From assembly GCF_004331995.1 (NCBI RefSeq), contig NZ_SJDT01000004.1:124001-188000 (forward strand): a stretch of 64,000 bases of DNA. The letters are read 5' to 3'. The DNA is from Arcanobacterium bovis (GTDB taxonomy: Bacteria; Actinomycetota; Actinomycetes; Actinomycetales; Actinomycetaceae). Under the pieces are notes generated by a model, which saw only the letters and a list, made by a program, of their open reading frames with translations, was not told the origin of the DNA and made no database searches. A program made the position numbers and the translations under genes. Positions 47,284 to 56,749 of the stretch are shown in pieces; the first letter of the stretch is position 1, and each line of letters begins with the position of its first letter.

Positions 47284-48255
47284 GTGGACAGTTTGACGGA
47301 GAAAAATCCTCGTGACGCTCGAAAATCGCGGCAGCGACGGCGTCGTAAAAACGGACTGATATGGATCCTGATCGGAATCCTCATTCTGTTGTATCCAGTA
47401 TTCGCCACGCTCTACAATGACTATCATCTGATCCAAGAAGCGCGCATGTACTCAAAGGCAACCCAGAGCATCAAACCACATTCTCAGGTGCAAAAGTATA
47501 TCGATGAAGCTCATGCTTACAATGTAAAACTTGCTGCGCAAGGGCATCATGCACGGGTGCCGACTTCGAGTGATCCAGGTTTTACTGAGTACATGAACAC
47601 GTTGAACGTGCCAGAAACGGGTGACGTAATAGCGCGTATTAGGATCCCGCAAAGTCATATCGATTTGCCGGTGTTTCATACCACCACCTCAGAGGTGTTA
47701 TATCGAGGCGCTGGGCATATGTATGGCTCAGACTTGCCAGTTGGTGGATCGGGCACAACCGCGGTCATTTCTGCCCACACGGGTATGGTTAACGCGTCAA
47801 TGTTCGATAACCTCGTTTTCATTAAAGACGGCACTGATATTTTCATCGAAGTTCTCGACCAAACCTTGCATTACCAAGTGCGGTCACGCAAAGTAGTTGG
47901 CCCGTCGGATTACCAAGCTGTGACGTACGAGCCAGGGGTCGATAAAGTGGTTTTGATCACCTGCACTCCCTACGGAATCAATACAGATCGGCTGTTAGTT
48001 GAGGCGATTCGGGTTCCGAACTCCGCCTCTGTTAATGAGGATATGTGGATACCAAGTTTGAGTTGGTGGATGATCCTAGATATTACGGTTGTCTGTCTTG
48101 TACTATTATTCTTGTTGATCCGCGCATTGCGTCGGAAAAAGCGAAAAGACGACGATTCACCAGCTGTTGTTGATCGCTCCGATGAAGGAAAGCATGCCGT
48201 TAGTGTCAACCACAAAACAGCAGAAGATGCTGCTCATTTGCCGTATCTTCAATGA
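47284..48255 (+). CDS. srtC: class C sortase 2
   Basis: A 323-residue sortase, with an N-terminal helix (WILIGILILLYPVFATLY) and a C-terminal helix near 262-284. Catalytic residues are His165 (SAHTGMVNA), Cys227 (ITCTPYGIN) and Arg236 (TDRLLVEAI). The lid motif is SSDPGFTEY, with Gly after DP where DPW or DPF is usual. The GTG start at 47284 lacks a well-spaced ribosome-binding site; TTG 47293 is an alternative. It probably adds the tip or small pilin to the fibre. It is the last pilus gene. Confidence 0.9.
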   Translation: MDSLTEKNPRDARKSRQRRRRKNGLIWILIGILILLYPVFATLYNDYHLIQEARMYSKATQSIKPHSQVQKYIDEAHAYNVKLAAQGHHARVPTSSDPGFTEYMNTLNVPETGDVIARIRIPQSHIDLPVFHTTTSEVLYRGAGHMYGSDLPVGGSGTTAVISAHTGMVNASMFDNLVFIKDGTDIFIEVLDQTLHYQVRSRKVVGPSDYQAVTYEPGVDKVVLITCTPYGINTDRLLVEAIRVPNSASVNEDMWIPSLSWWMILDITVVCLVLLFLLIRALRRKKRKDDDSPAVVDRSDEGKHAVSVNHKTAEDAAHLPYLQ

Positions 48256-48276
48256 AATAGTGGAGTTGATATAACT

Positions 48277-48750
48277 ATGAATGCACCTGAATCTACAAAT
48301 GTTCGTTGGTTAGACGATGAAGAACAGATCGCATGGAGGGCATATTTGCGTGGCACCTCAACCTTGCTTGATCTGATAAACCGAGATATGGAAGCCGATA
48401 ATGGCATGGCGCTCGGTGAATATGAAATTCTTGTGCACTTGAGCGAGGCGGAGAATCACTCCTTACGCATGTCGCAGTTGGCAGAACGTTTGGTTCATTC
48501 TCGTTCGCGTTTGACTCACACTGTGCGACGTCTCGAAGAAATCGGATACGTTGAGCGTTTTCGTTGCGTAGACGACGGTCGTGGAATTAATTGTCGCCTT
48601 ACCGAAATAGGTTTCAACAAGCTCAAAGATTCTGCGCCTTCGCACGTTGAATCGGTGCGTGTGCATCTCATTGATCTGTTGAGCCGTGAAGAAATGCTTG
48701 AGTTGGGAAGAATTAGCGCAAAGATCTTTGCAGACGTTGAGTCAAAATAA
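48277..48750 (+). CDS. MarR-family transcriptional regulator
   Basis: A 157-residue winged-helix regulator (LRMSQLAERLVHSRSRLTHTV and LEEIGYVERFRCVDDGRG). It starts 21 bp after the second sortase gene in the same direction, so it may share the pilus transcript and regulate it. The ligand is unknown. Confidence 0.88.
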   Translation: MNAPESTNVRWLDDEEQIAWRAYLRGTSTLLDLINRDMEADNGMALGEYEILVHLSEAENHSLRMSQLAERLVHSRSRLTHTVRRLEEIGYVERFRCVDDGRGINCRLTEIGFNKLKDSAPSHVESVRVHLIDLLSREEMLELGRISAKIFADVESK

Positions 48751-48838
48751 CCGGTGTTGGTTGATTTTCACTGCGTCAAGTTATCGTAGTTTAGCTCGTA
48801 ATCTGCGCACGTGGTGAAAAATATGGCAAGCTGAGTAT

Positions 48839-49510
48839 ATGGATCTTACAACCATTCACTTGGTACGCCATGGCGAAGTTGATAACCCGCAGGGAATACT
48901 CTACGGCAGAAAACCCGGATTTCACCTCACCGAACTTGGTCGCCAGATGGCGCAAGGGCTTGGTGAAACGTTTTCTAATGGTCATGACGTGCGCCTTGTA
49001 GTAACGTCACCTCTCGAACGTGCAATTGAAACCGGGACGCCGACGGCGATCGCATTTGGTTTGCCTGTTGAGCACGATATTCGGCTTATTGAAGCCGATA
49101 ACTACTTTGAGGGACTCGCAGTGAACAGAAACCGGATGATGCTTGCACATCCGAAGTTTTGGTCGTGGTACAAGAACCCCTTTGAGCCGTCCTGGGGCGA
49201 GCCATACACGGAGATTGTAGCGAGAATGTCGGCGGTGATCTCCGAAAGCATTGATTTGGCGAGGGGCGGGGAAGCCGTATTGGTTTCGCATCAGCTCCCG
49301 ATTTGGACTATGCGGCGCTTCGTGGAACAAAAATTTCTTGCGCATGATCCGCGTAAACGCGAGTGCTCACTGGCCTCAGTTACTTCGCTGACCTTTGCTG
49401 ATAAACAGCTTATCGCGTGGAAATATTGGGAGCCAGTGGCCGATTTGATGCGCCGTGCACAGGACATGGTGCCCGGAACTTCTGAAGCCGAAGTAAAGAA
49501 GCCGCAGTAG
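48839..49510 (+). CDS. histidine phosphatase family protein
   Basis: A 223-residue phosphoglycerate-mutase-like phosphatase. The catalytic His is in LVRHGEVDNP near residue 8. VTSPLERAIETGTP supplies the Arg and SHQLPIW the second His. The substrate is unknown; the family covers phosphosugars, nucleotides and protein phosphates. Confidence 0.87.
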   Translation: MDLTTIHLVRHGEVDNPQGILYGRKPGFHLTELGRQMAQGLGETFSNGHDVRLVVTSPLERAIETGTPTAIAFGLPVEHDIRLIEADNYFEGLAVNRNRMMLAHPKFWSWYKNPFEPSWGEPYTEIVARMSAVISESIDLARGGEAVLVSHQLPIWTMRRFVEQKFLAHDPRKRECSLASVTSLTFADKQLIAWKYWEPVADLMRRAQDMVPGTSEAEVKKPQ

Positions 49511-49596
49511 CAAACAGGCGAGGCGAGCACTTCAGCAGGGTTGTATGTAGCCGACGTTATACACTTTCCTTGCACACTCCAGGCGACAAGGAGCTG

Positions 49597-50007
49597 TTAG
49601 CTTCCGTAGAGACCTCGCGATTCGTCGTCATCTTTCTTCGTACGCTCTGGACTCTTACCTTCCTCAGCGCGTTTTTGCTCGAAAGCACGACGGCGGTTTT
49701 GCGCCTCCAAGCGCGCGAGAAACTCGGGATCGTCGTCGGGAGCTACTGGACCACGCTCAGCAGTGCGAGGATTACGCGTTTTGCTTGGGAAATCCTGACG
49801 TGCGCGTGAGCTATTGTCCTTGAAAATGTATTGGTACTTGAAAAACAGCCACAGCAATGGACCAAGCACCGGCACGATGGCAATGAGTATGAGCCACACG
49901 GCTTTGGAAATGCGTGCGGGCATACGGTTGCTATCTGTGCGTGCACAATCAATAAACGAATATATCGTTAGAGCAACTAAGAACAGAACAATAAATACTC
50001 GAGGCAC
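49597..50007 (-). CDS. PLDc_N-type small membrane protein
   Basis: A 136-residue protein with two helices (FIVLFLVALTIYSFIDCA and VWLILIAIVPVLGPLLWLFF) joined by a short loop, the phospholipase D N-terminal-like domain. No HKD catalytic motif is present. The C-terminal half is charged (Arg, Glu, Asp, Lys) and cytoplasmic. GTG start at 50007. It lies 98 bp beyond menA on the same strand. Role unknown. Confidence 0.82.
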   Translation of the reverse strand: MPRVFIVLFLVALTIYSFIDCARTDSNRMPARISKAVWLILIAIVPVLGPLLWLFFKYQYIFKDNSSRARQDFPSKTRNPRTAERGPVAPDDDPEFLARLEAQNRRRAFEQKRAEEGKSPERTKKDDDESRGLYGS

Positions 50008-50105
50008 AGCATTATTCTAGTCTATTGAGCTAATTGGGGGTATTTTCTTCGCTTTGAGCTTTGAGAACACCGGCGAGAACACGTTAGAACGTGCCAATTA
50101 GCCAA

Positions 50106-50996
50106 TTAGAAGGCCAATTTTGATACCACGAGCAAGATTGCGACCAGCACTGCGTAGGAAAGCTCAAAAAAACCGGTATTGCGCAGTACGATAATAAGAT
50201 CGCGGCCGGTTTTTCCTGTACTAACTGGCTTGCTCAAACATGGAACTACAAACAGCAAAAGTGCCGTGATCCCCAGGAGTGGATATGTGTAAAAGCTGGT
50301 CAAAGCAGTAAGTAGTGGTGCGAAGACCAGCATTCCCACAAAAGCGGTTCGTGCGCTAGCGTCGCCAAGCCGTACAGCGAGCGTGCGCTTATTTGCTTTG
50401 ATATCGGTGGGAATATCGCGGATATTATTCACCATGAGTAGGGCACAGGCAATGACGCCAATGGCCGTTGCGACGATCCACGCTAACGGTGGTGCGGTGC
50501 CAGACTGTGTATAAACGGTGCCGACCGTTGCCACATAACCGAAGAAAATAAGCACGAAAACTTCGCCCAAACCGAGGTATCCGTATGGATTCTTTCCGCC
50601 TGTGTAGAACCAAGCAGCGAGAATAGCTAATGCGCCGATTGCTAAAAGCCACCATTGCCCAGTGAGTGCCACGAGGATTAGACCTGCAAGTGCAGCAGCG
50701 AAGAAAAATCCGAACGCTATCATGAGCACAATTTTGGGGGAGACTTTTCCTCCACCAGTGAGTCGCGGCGGACCGGAGCGGAATTCATCGGTGCCGCGAA
50801 CGCCGTCGGAATAATCATTTGAGAAGTTGACGCCTATCTGCAGGAAAATTGCCACTAGGGCTGCCAAGATAGTGCGCGTCCAGGAGAACGCGTCTTCAGA
50901 AAATGCAATTGCAGCGCCGGCAATGACGGGTGCTACAGCTGCCGGAAGCGTACGAATACGAGCACCTTCAAGCCAATCAGAGACGTGATTCTTCAA
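50106..50996 (-). CDS. menA: 1,4-dihydroxy-2-naphthoate polyprenyltransferase
   Basis: A UbiA-type membrane enzyme that attaches the polyprenyl chain to dihydroxynaphthoate. It has about eight hydrophobic helices and the Asp motif NFSNDYSDGVRGTD; a second Asp region is NNIRDIPTDIKANKRT. I favour the TTG at 50996, preceded by GAGGAG with 9-bp spacing. A GTG at 51026 is in frame but lies 3 bases from a TACAAT -10-like box and so would be at or before the RNA start. About 296 residues. Confidence 0.9.
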   Translation of the reverse strand: MKNHVSDWLEGARIRTLPAAVAPVIAGAAIAFSEDAFSWTRTILAALVAIFLQIGVNFSNDYSDGVRGTDEFRSGPPRLTGGGKVSPKIVLMIAFGFFFAAALAGLILVALTGQWWLLAIGALAILAAWFYTGGKNPYGYLGLGEVFVLIFFGYVATVGTVYTQSGTAPPLAWIVATAIGVIACALLMVNNIRDIPTDIKANKRTLAVRLGDASARTAFVGMLVFAPLLTALTSFYTYPLLGITALLLFVVPCLSKPVSTGKTGRDLIIVLRNTGFFELSYAVLVAILLVVSKLAF

Positions 50997-51029
50997 TGTA
51001 TTTTTCTCCTCAGTTACAACGCCCACCCT

Positions 51030-51035
51030 ATTGTA
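51030..51035 (-). promoter_or_regulatory. candidate -10 box (TACAAT) for menA
   Basis: On the minus strand TACAAT ends at 51030; RNA would begin near 51023. It supports the TTG start of menA at 50996. No good -35 box is visible. Confidence 0.35.
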
Positions 51036-51118
51036 CTGCCTCGTCGTGCACGACGCTAGGGTCGCTTTCGAGGTGGGGAGTGGAAATGAATAGGCGAGGG
51101 GTGCAAGCCGAGCGTGAA

Positions 51119-52570
51119 TTAGTGTGAATCGGTGGCTAGCTCGTCGTTGATGGCGTTGTCGCTAATCGGTTTGTCGCCGATATGTGCGAAGTACGCGATT
51201 ACCTCATTGCGAATCTTGCGCCTATCAATTTTCCCTGAACTAGTCTGTGGCCATTCGCTGCGAGATTCACGCCACGCATGGTGCGATGAAACCTTGTGCG
51301 ATAAAGCATCATCGTGTGGTGACGTGCTTTGCGATGAGGCGCTGGGTGGTGAAACGTTGCGATCTTCCTGCGATCGAGAGAATAAATTCTCCAGCGTAAC
51401 GATGTGTTTGGGCGTCCAACCACGTTCCAATTTTTCGTTGAGCACGCCACGCAAATCGGTATTCGACACGTCATTTTTCAGCACTGCGACTGCACATTCG
51501 CCCCATGTGGGATCAGGAATACCTACGACAACGGCATCGATGCCAGTGCAATCAAAAATTGCTTCTTCGATAAGCTGTGGAATTACTGTAAGTCCGCCGG
51601 TAGTGACGGCGTCGTCGATTCGTCCTAGAACGTGAAGCTTGTCAGCTTTCCAACAGCCGTAATCCGCCGTCTCGTGGACGCGCCGCGCACCCGCGGGCAA
51701 TTCTTGCGCAGCGGGAAGATTCGACTGGTCTGGAGGCATCAAGTAACCCAAACCAACCACTGACCCCGTGAGACTGATGCGAGCGTCGTCGTCAAGCGAC
51801 ACGATGGTATCCCCGATGGCGACGCCGTCGTACACGCAACCTCCGCACGTTTCGGTCATGCCGTAGCTGGTTACGACGTTCAGCCCAGCGTGGCGCGCTC
51901 GTTCCAAAAGCCCTGGTGAGCTTGCAGCGCCGCCTACCACCACCGCATCAACTACGCGAGCCACAACGGAGAGCAACTCGGCGTCGTCAAGTAGGCGAAG
52001 TAACTGTGTGGGCACTAGCGAGATATAGAAGCGCTGATTAGGGCACTTTTGAGCTGCTAGATTGTGCCACTTGGGAGCTATCTGCTCGTGGTGTGTGGAA
52101 CGAATCGGCACGTAGAGCGGTACGAACCCAGCTGCAACGGAACGCACAACGGTTTGAAAACCGGCAATATGATGGAGTGGCAAAGTGTTGATCCACGTTC
52201 CTGCGCCACCGAGAAAACTATGAGTTGCCTCGCCAGAATAGAGGAGGGTGTCCCAAGGAAGTGCCACGATTTTCCCTTGACCAGTGGTGGAGCCAGAAGT
52301 GCGCAATAGAACTCCGGCACCGCGTGGGATATGCAGGGAACTTAGCTCTTTTTGAGCAGCTTCACGGTTGGTGTTCGGCGCGACCACAAATAGCGGCCTC
52401 GGTACCTGCGCGTTTGTGCGCTGAGCGAGTGCAGATTCGACTGCGCCACTAACGCGCTCTAAGGCTGCTGTGCCCGTGCCGCCTTCTATTATCCGTGGCA
52501 GAGAGGATTGGCACGCATCGTCATGACGTGCGGATTCGCGATGAGAAGCTGGCATTTTCCAGATACTCAT
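51119..52570 (-). CDS. menE: o-succinylbenzoate-CoA ligase
   Basis: A 483-residue ANL-family ligase activating o-succinylbenzoate. The ATP-binding segment is TSGSTTGQGK, with Thr-Gly-Gln in place of the usual single Gly. Later motifs are SYGMTETCGG, GRIDDAVTTGG and SGKIDRRKI with the catalytic Lys. ATG 52570 overlaps the menB stop (ATGA). Between the hinge domain and SGKIDRR lies an insertion of about 40 residues rich in Ser, His and Asp (SPHDDALSHKVSSHHAW), encoded by imperfect short repeats at about 51262-51383. Confidence 0.87.
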   Translation of the reverse strand: MSIWKMPASHRESARHDDACQSSLPRIIEGGTGTAALERVSGAVESALAQRTNAQVPRPLFVVAPNTNREAAQKELSSLHIPRGAGVLLRTSGSTTGQGKIVALPWDTLLYSGEATHSFLGGAGTWINTLPLHHIAGFQTVVRSVAAGFVPLYVPIRSTHHEQIAPKWHNLAAQKCPNQRFYISLVPTQLLRLLDDAELLSVVARVVDAVVVGGAASSPGLLERARHAGLNVVTSYGMTETCGGCVYDGVAIGDTIVSLDDDARISLTGSVVGLGYLMPPDQSNLPAAQELPAGARRVHETADYGCWKADKLHVLGRIDDAVTTGGLTVIPQLIEEAIFDCTGIDAVVVGIPDPTWGECAVAVLKNDVSNTDLRGVLNEKLERGWTPKHIVTLENLFSRSQEDRNVSPPSASSQSTSPHDDALSHKVSSHHAWRESRSEWPQTSSGKIDRRKIRNEVIAYFAHIGDKPISDNAINDELATDSH

Positions 52571-53559
52571 GCGTAGTAGGGGTAGCCAGACCAATCAGGA
52601 AGGCGCTTTTCGAGGAAAGCATCACGTCCTTCTTGCGCTTCGTCTGTCATGTATGCAAGGCGGGTAGCTTCACCTGCAAATACTTGTTGACCTGCTAAAC
52701 CGTCGTCGGCCAAATTGAAAGCGAATTTGAGCATACGGATTGCCTGTGGAGATTTCGTAGCCACGATGCGTGCGTATTCCAAAGCGCGCTCTTCGAGTTC
52801 AGCATGGGGAACGGCCTCGTTTACTACACCCCAGCGCTCGGCATCAAGCGCCGAATACTCACGTGCGAGGAAGAAAATCTCGCGTGCGCGTTTATCGCCG
52901 ATTTGACGGGCAAGCAGGGCTGATCCGTAGCCGGCATCAAAGGATCCTACGTTTGCGTCAGTTTGTTTGAAGCGTGCGTGCTCGATAGAGGCCAAGGAAA
53001 GATCGCAAACCACATTGAGAGAATGCCCGCCGCCAGCGGCCCATCCGGAGATAGCTCCGATAATTACCATGCCTGAGGTGCGCATGAGCCGTTGAACTTC
53101 CAAAATGTGGAGGCGGCCGGCGCGGGCTGGATCGGCGAGTTCGCGCGTTTGGCGATTGATGGAGGCATCGTCGTCACCGCCGTCATACATATAACCATCG
53201 CGACCACGAATACGTTGGTCTCCACCAGAACAAAATCCCCATACGCCGTCGCGCTCTGACGGGCCATTGCCCGTGAGGATAACGCTTCCTACGCTGCCAG
53301 TGAGCCGGGCATGGTCAAGCGCACGGTAGAGCTGATCGACGGTCTCGGGGCGGAAAGCATTGCGAACTTGGGGTCGATTGAACGCGATTCGTACCACGGG
53401 AAGATCAATTTCGCTGGTTATAGAGCCATCTGCGGAAAAAGTGCGCTCTACGCCGCGATGGTAGGTGATGTCCGAATCGGGGAAACCTTCGACGGATCGC
53501 CAGCGGCGAGGATCGAAGATTTCCGAGACTTTAGGAGGAAGACCAGCTTGTGAGTTCAT
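52567..53559 (-). CDS. menB: 1,4-dihydroxy-2-naphthoyl-CoA synthase
   Basis: A 330-residue crotonase-fold enzyme closing the naphthoate ring. Signatures are IAFNRPQVRNAFRPET, FCSGGDQRIRGRDGY, GWAAGGGHSLNVVCDLSLA, and a C-terminal Tyr/Pro-rich end (DWSGYPYYA). The actinobacterial form is longer than the E. coli one. It is translationally coupled to menE and divergent from menC across 162 bp that include the second 39-nt element. Confidence 0.94.
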   Translation of the reverse strand: MNSQAGLPPKVSEIFDPRRWRSVEGFPDSDITYHRGVERTFSADGSITSEIDLPVVRIAFNRPQVRNAFRPETVDQLYRALDHARLTGSVGSVILTGNGPSERDGVWGFCSGGDQRIRGRDGYMYDGGDDDASINRQTRELADPARAGRLHILEVQRLMRTSGMVIIGAISGWAAGGGHSLNVVCDLSLASIEHARFKQTDANVGSFDAGYGSALLARQIGDKRAREIFFLAREYSALDAERWGVVNEAVPHAELEERALEYARIVATKSPQAIRMLKFAFNLADDGLAGQQVFAGEATRLAYMTDEAQEGRDAFLEKRLPDWSGYPYYA

Positions 53560-53640
53560 AGATTCTATTGTGCCAAAGTGCTGTGCGAAGTTCGATTCGG
53601 GTTTGGTGTGGGCTGTTCGGAATGTGTGGGCGATAAACGC

Positions 53641-53679
53641 AACTTCTCAATATATGTGCAGATGTTGCGCAAAACGCAC
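53641..53679 (+). repeat. 39-nt conserved intergenic element, copy 2
   Basis: It begins AACTTCT, passes ATATAT, GTGCAGATG, and ends in TGCG-CAAAA-CGCA plus C. It aligns without gaps to 3098-3136. Located between divergent menB and menC. Confidence 0.5.
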
Positions 53680-53721
53680 CAAGATTCCGCGGCGTGTAGG
53701 ACTGTGGCCGCTGCATGGCGG

Positions 53722-54825
53722 ATGTCTCAACTCGGGCATTATCCTAAATATGTGAATACCGAGCACTTTTCAGACAGCGAGCTACCTGCTAACCAGCATC
53801 TTTCCTCCTTGGCCGCCCGGTCGCTTGACCTGCGCGCTTACGTTTTCAACGTGCCAATCACTAAATTTCGCGGCATTACTCAGCGCTCCGGCGTGCTTTT
53901 GCAAGGTGAGGCAGGCTGGGCCGAGGTTTCGCCATTTTGGGATTACGACGATTCATACTCAGCACGTTGGCTACTTGGCGCAATAGATCATGCTGTGCAT
54001 GGACTTCCGCCGGCGATTCGCTCTGAAGTGCCGGTAAATGCCACTATTCCGGCCGTCGATTCGCAGCGCGCTTTTGCCATTGCAAGCTCGGCGGGAGCAA
54101 GTACCGCTAAGGTCAAAGTTGCAGATCAGCAGCCCTATGACTCGCCTCAAAATGTAGCGCAGGATCTGGCACGCTTGGAAGCAGTGCGCGATGCTCTAGG
54201 AGCTGACGCAAAAATCAGAATTGATGTGAACGCACGGTGGGAAAGCGATACCGCTCTCAAGTTGATTCCGCTTTACGACGCCGCAGCTGGCGGCCTCGAA
54301 TATGTGGAACAACCAGTCGAAACGGTGGCCGATCTAGCCTACGTACGCAAGAAAATTGACGTTCCCATCGCGGCAGATGAATCGATTCGCCGTGCTGAAG
54401 ATCCGTATCTCGTGAAAAAAATGGAGGCCGCTGACGTGGTGGTGCTCAAGAATCAGCCACTTGGAGGAGTGCGCGCCACACTCGATTTAGCAGCTGAATT
54501 GGACATGCCGGTGGTGGTTTCCTCAGCTCTTGAATCCTCGGTCGGACTTCGCGCTGGTCTGGCGCTCGCGGCGGCATTGCCGGACTTGCCATTTGCCTGC
54601 GGTCTTGCCACGACGTCTTTACTGCACGAAGATGTCACATCAAAGCCGCTTGTTCCCATCCACGGTGTAATAGAGCTTCGAGATGTGGAACCGGACCTCA
54701 TCGAAGAAAATTCTGCTCGAGTACCTGCTGATTTGCGGGCGCAATGGGAAGCGAGGCTCAGCCGAATGTGGGAAATTTTGCGTTCTCAAGGTTTGCTGGC
54801 CGCAGGTGGTCTTACCTGGGGGTAG
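53722..54825 (+). CDS. menC: o-succinylbenzoate synthase
   Basis: An enolase-superfamily enzyme dehydrating SHCHC to o-succinylbenzoate. Family segments are FRGITQRSGVLL, WAEVSPFWDYDD, the Lys pair in AKVKVAD, metal ligands in IDVNARW, EQPVET and AADESIR, and VVLKNQPLGG. The frame is open from 53578, but the first 45 codons look non-coding. ATG 53722 and GTG 53752 are both possible. TATCCT at 53740-53745 ends 6 bases before GTG 53752, which would suit a leaderless mRNA starting there. Confidence 0.88.
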   Translation: MSQLGHYPKYVNTEHFSDSELPANQHLSSLAARSLDLRAYVFNVPITKFRGITQRSGVLLQGEAGWAEVSPFWDYDDSYSARWLLGAIDHAVHGLPPAIRSEVPVNATIPAVDSQRAFAIASSAGASTAKVKVADQQPYDSPQNVAQDLARLEAVRDALGADAKIRIDVNARWESDTALKLIPLYDAAAGGLEYVEQPVETVADLAYVRKKIDVPIAADESIRRAEDPYLVKKMEAADVVVLKNQPLGGVRATLDLAAELDMPVVVSSALESSVGLRAGLALAAALPDLPFACGLATTSLLHEDVTSKPLVPIHGVIELRDVEPDLIEENSARVPADLRAQWEARLSRMWEILRSQGLLAAGGLTWG

Positions 54826-55005
54826 CTGCGGGTGGTTTAGCCTGGGTTTAGCCGCCAGCGGTTTCACTTGGGCATAGAAGGCGTAGAATAGTCAAAGTTT
54901 CATAAGTTTCGCTCTGCGCTGGCTTTCGATGGTGTGCCATAGGCATGCCGCTGGTCTGAGTAACGAGCGAGCTCTGTATTGCCGCCGATTGGAAAAATCC
55001 TGGAT

Positions 55006-56655
55006 ATGATCTCTTCAACTGTTGCCGCGCGAGAAGCTGTTGCCACGCTGGTAGGAGCAGGTGTGCGCACGTTTGTGCTGTGTCCTGGTTCGCGTTCAGC
55101 ACCACTTGCGATAGCGCTCGCGGAGGCCGAACGTGCCGGCGCAGTCCGTCTTCATGTGGAGACGGACGAACGAGTGGCAGGTTTCGTTGCCTTGGGTTTC
55201 GGTACGCAAAATGTCCCGACGGCGGTGGTGACGACGTCGGGTTCCGCCGTCGCGAATCTTCACCCAGCTGCCGAGGAAGCTCTGCACGCTGCTGTACCGA
55301 TCCTCTTTCTGACTGCGGATCGACCCCACGATATGCGGGGAGTGCGTGCATCGCAAACGACCGATCACCTCGCTGTGCTGGGTGGATCGGTGCTTCACAG
55401 CGTCGATATTCCAACGGACACGCCCAATCTGCGGGCTTTGCGCAATCAGCTCATGCGAGCGGTTCGTGTGGCGTTGGGTGTTGGTTTCGCTGGTGGACGT
55501 GGCGCAGGTCCAGTACATATCAATATGGCCTTCCGCGAGCCACTTGTGGAGCGAACGCCGTGGGAATCTGCCAAAGCTGATTGTATGACTGGCTCGACGG
55601 AGACAAAAACGCATAATGCCAACCCTGAACAGGAAAAACGTACTGTGGTGGTGGCGGGACCTTCGCGGGTATTGGCTTCGGAGGAACGGGCGCAAGAATT
55701 TGCCGATTCACTTGGGCAGATTCCGGTGCTCGCTGAGCCGTCGAGTCTTTTGCGTGCTCTGCCGCAGGCAGTTACGGCGCATCCTTTGCTGCTTTCCTCT
55801 GAGCTGGGTAAACAGATCGAAAGGGTAGTGGTGATTGGCCATCCTACCTTGACGCGAGAAGTAGCTGCGTTGCTTGCAAACGAGGCTGTAGAAGTAATCG
55901 TGGTTGACGATCAGCCCACTTACACCGATGTTTCTGGCAATAGTGCGCGCGTAGTTGACCTGGTTGATTTACCTGCGTGGTTGAGTATTGATATACCGTG
56001 GTATCAGGAATGGCAACGCGCTTCGATAAAGGCTCGCCGCTATCTTCACAATGCGCAACCTCAAATGGATTTTCCGACCGTAGCCCGTGCGATTTCCAGT
56101 TCTGATGTCACCACGATGTTGGGAGCTTCGTCGATCATTCGGGAAGTCAATCTTTACGCTGATTGTCCAGGCAAGGTGTTTGCCGCTAATCGTGGACTTG
56201 CAGGAATTGATGGTACTGTTTCCACATCTCTTGGCATTGCGTTGGCTTCTCATGAGCCAGTGCGAGTGGTGGTTGGTGATCTTACATTCATTCATGACTT
56301 GGGCGCGCTCGTACGGACGTGTGGACAAAGTGAGAGTGTGGATTTGCAGGTTGTGGTGGTAGACGACGCCGGCGGCTCCCTCTTCGCAACGCTCGAGTAC
56401 GGTGCGGGCGAGGTTACCACCTTTGATCGAGTGTTCCGCGCTGCAAAAGAACTCGATTTTGCTGCGTTTGCGCAGGCAGTGGGCGAGCATGTGAGCTTCC
56501 GACGCGCAAGTGGCAATCCGGCGTCTTTGGCAGCAGAAATGGACGCTTTCGCAGGCGGAATCGAAGTATTTGTGGTGGAACTCGGCCGCGAAGAGATGTC
56601 GGAGATGCGGGCAAAAAGGCTGGAATGGCGCGAGCAAATCATGGATTTGCTGTGA
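55006..56655 (+). CDS. menD: SEPHCHC synthase (MenD)
   Basis: A 549-residue ThDP-dependent enzyme joining isochorismate and 2-oxoglutarate. The start of the fold is FVLCPGSRSAPLAIAL, then HVETDERVAGFVALG, TSGSAVANLHPAAEEA and LTADRPHDMRGVRASQTTDH. The cofactor region is NRGLAGIDGTVSTSLGIAL and VVGDLTFIHDLGAL. I prefer ATG 55006; the TTG at 54979 would add nine residues. It follows menC by 180 bp. Confidence 0.93.
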   Translation: MISSTVAAREAVATLVGAGVRTFVLCPGSRSAPLAIALAEAERAGAVRLHVETDERVAGFVALGFGTQNVPTAVVTTSGSAVANLHPAAEEALHAAVPILFLTADRPHDMRGVRASQTTDHLAVLGGSVLHSVDIPTDTPNLRALRNQLMRAVRVALGVGFAGGRGAGPVHINMAFREPLVERTPWESAKADCMTGSTETKTHNANPEQEKRTVVVAGPSRVLASEERAQEFADSLGQIPVLAEPSSLLRALPQAVTAHPLLLSSELGKQIERVVVIGHPTLTREVAALLANEAVEVIVVDDQPTYTDVSGNSARVVDLVDLPAWLSIDIPWYQEWQRASIKARRYLHNAQPQMDFPTVARAISSSDVTTMLGASSIIREVNLYADCPGKVFAANRGLAGIDGTVSTSLGIALASHEPVRVVVGDLTFIHDLGALVRTCGQSESVDLQVVVVDDAGGSLFATLEYGAGEVTTFDRVFRAAKELDFAAFAQAVGEHVSFRRASGNPASLAAEMDAFAGGIEVFVVELGREEMSEMRAKRLEWREQIMDLL

Positions 56656-56749
56656 GCGTAACGTTCCCAGCTAACATACAGCTACAATCCAAGTAGCATG
56701 AAGCTCACTGTGATGAAGTAGTTTCATAAGATCAGGAGATACCTAGTAA

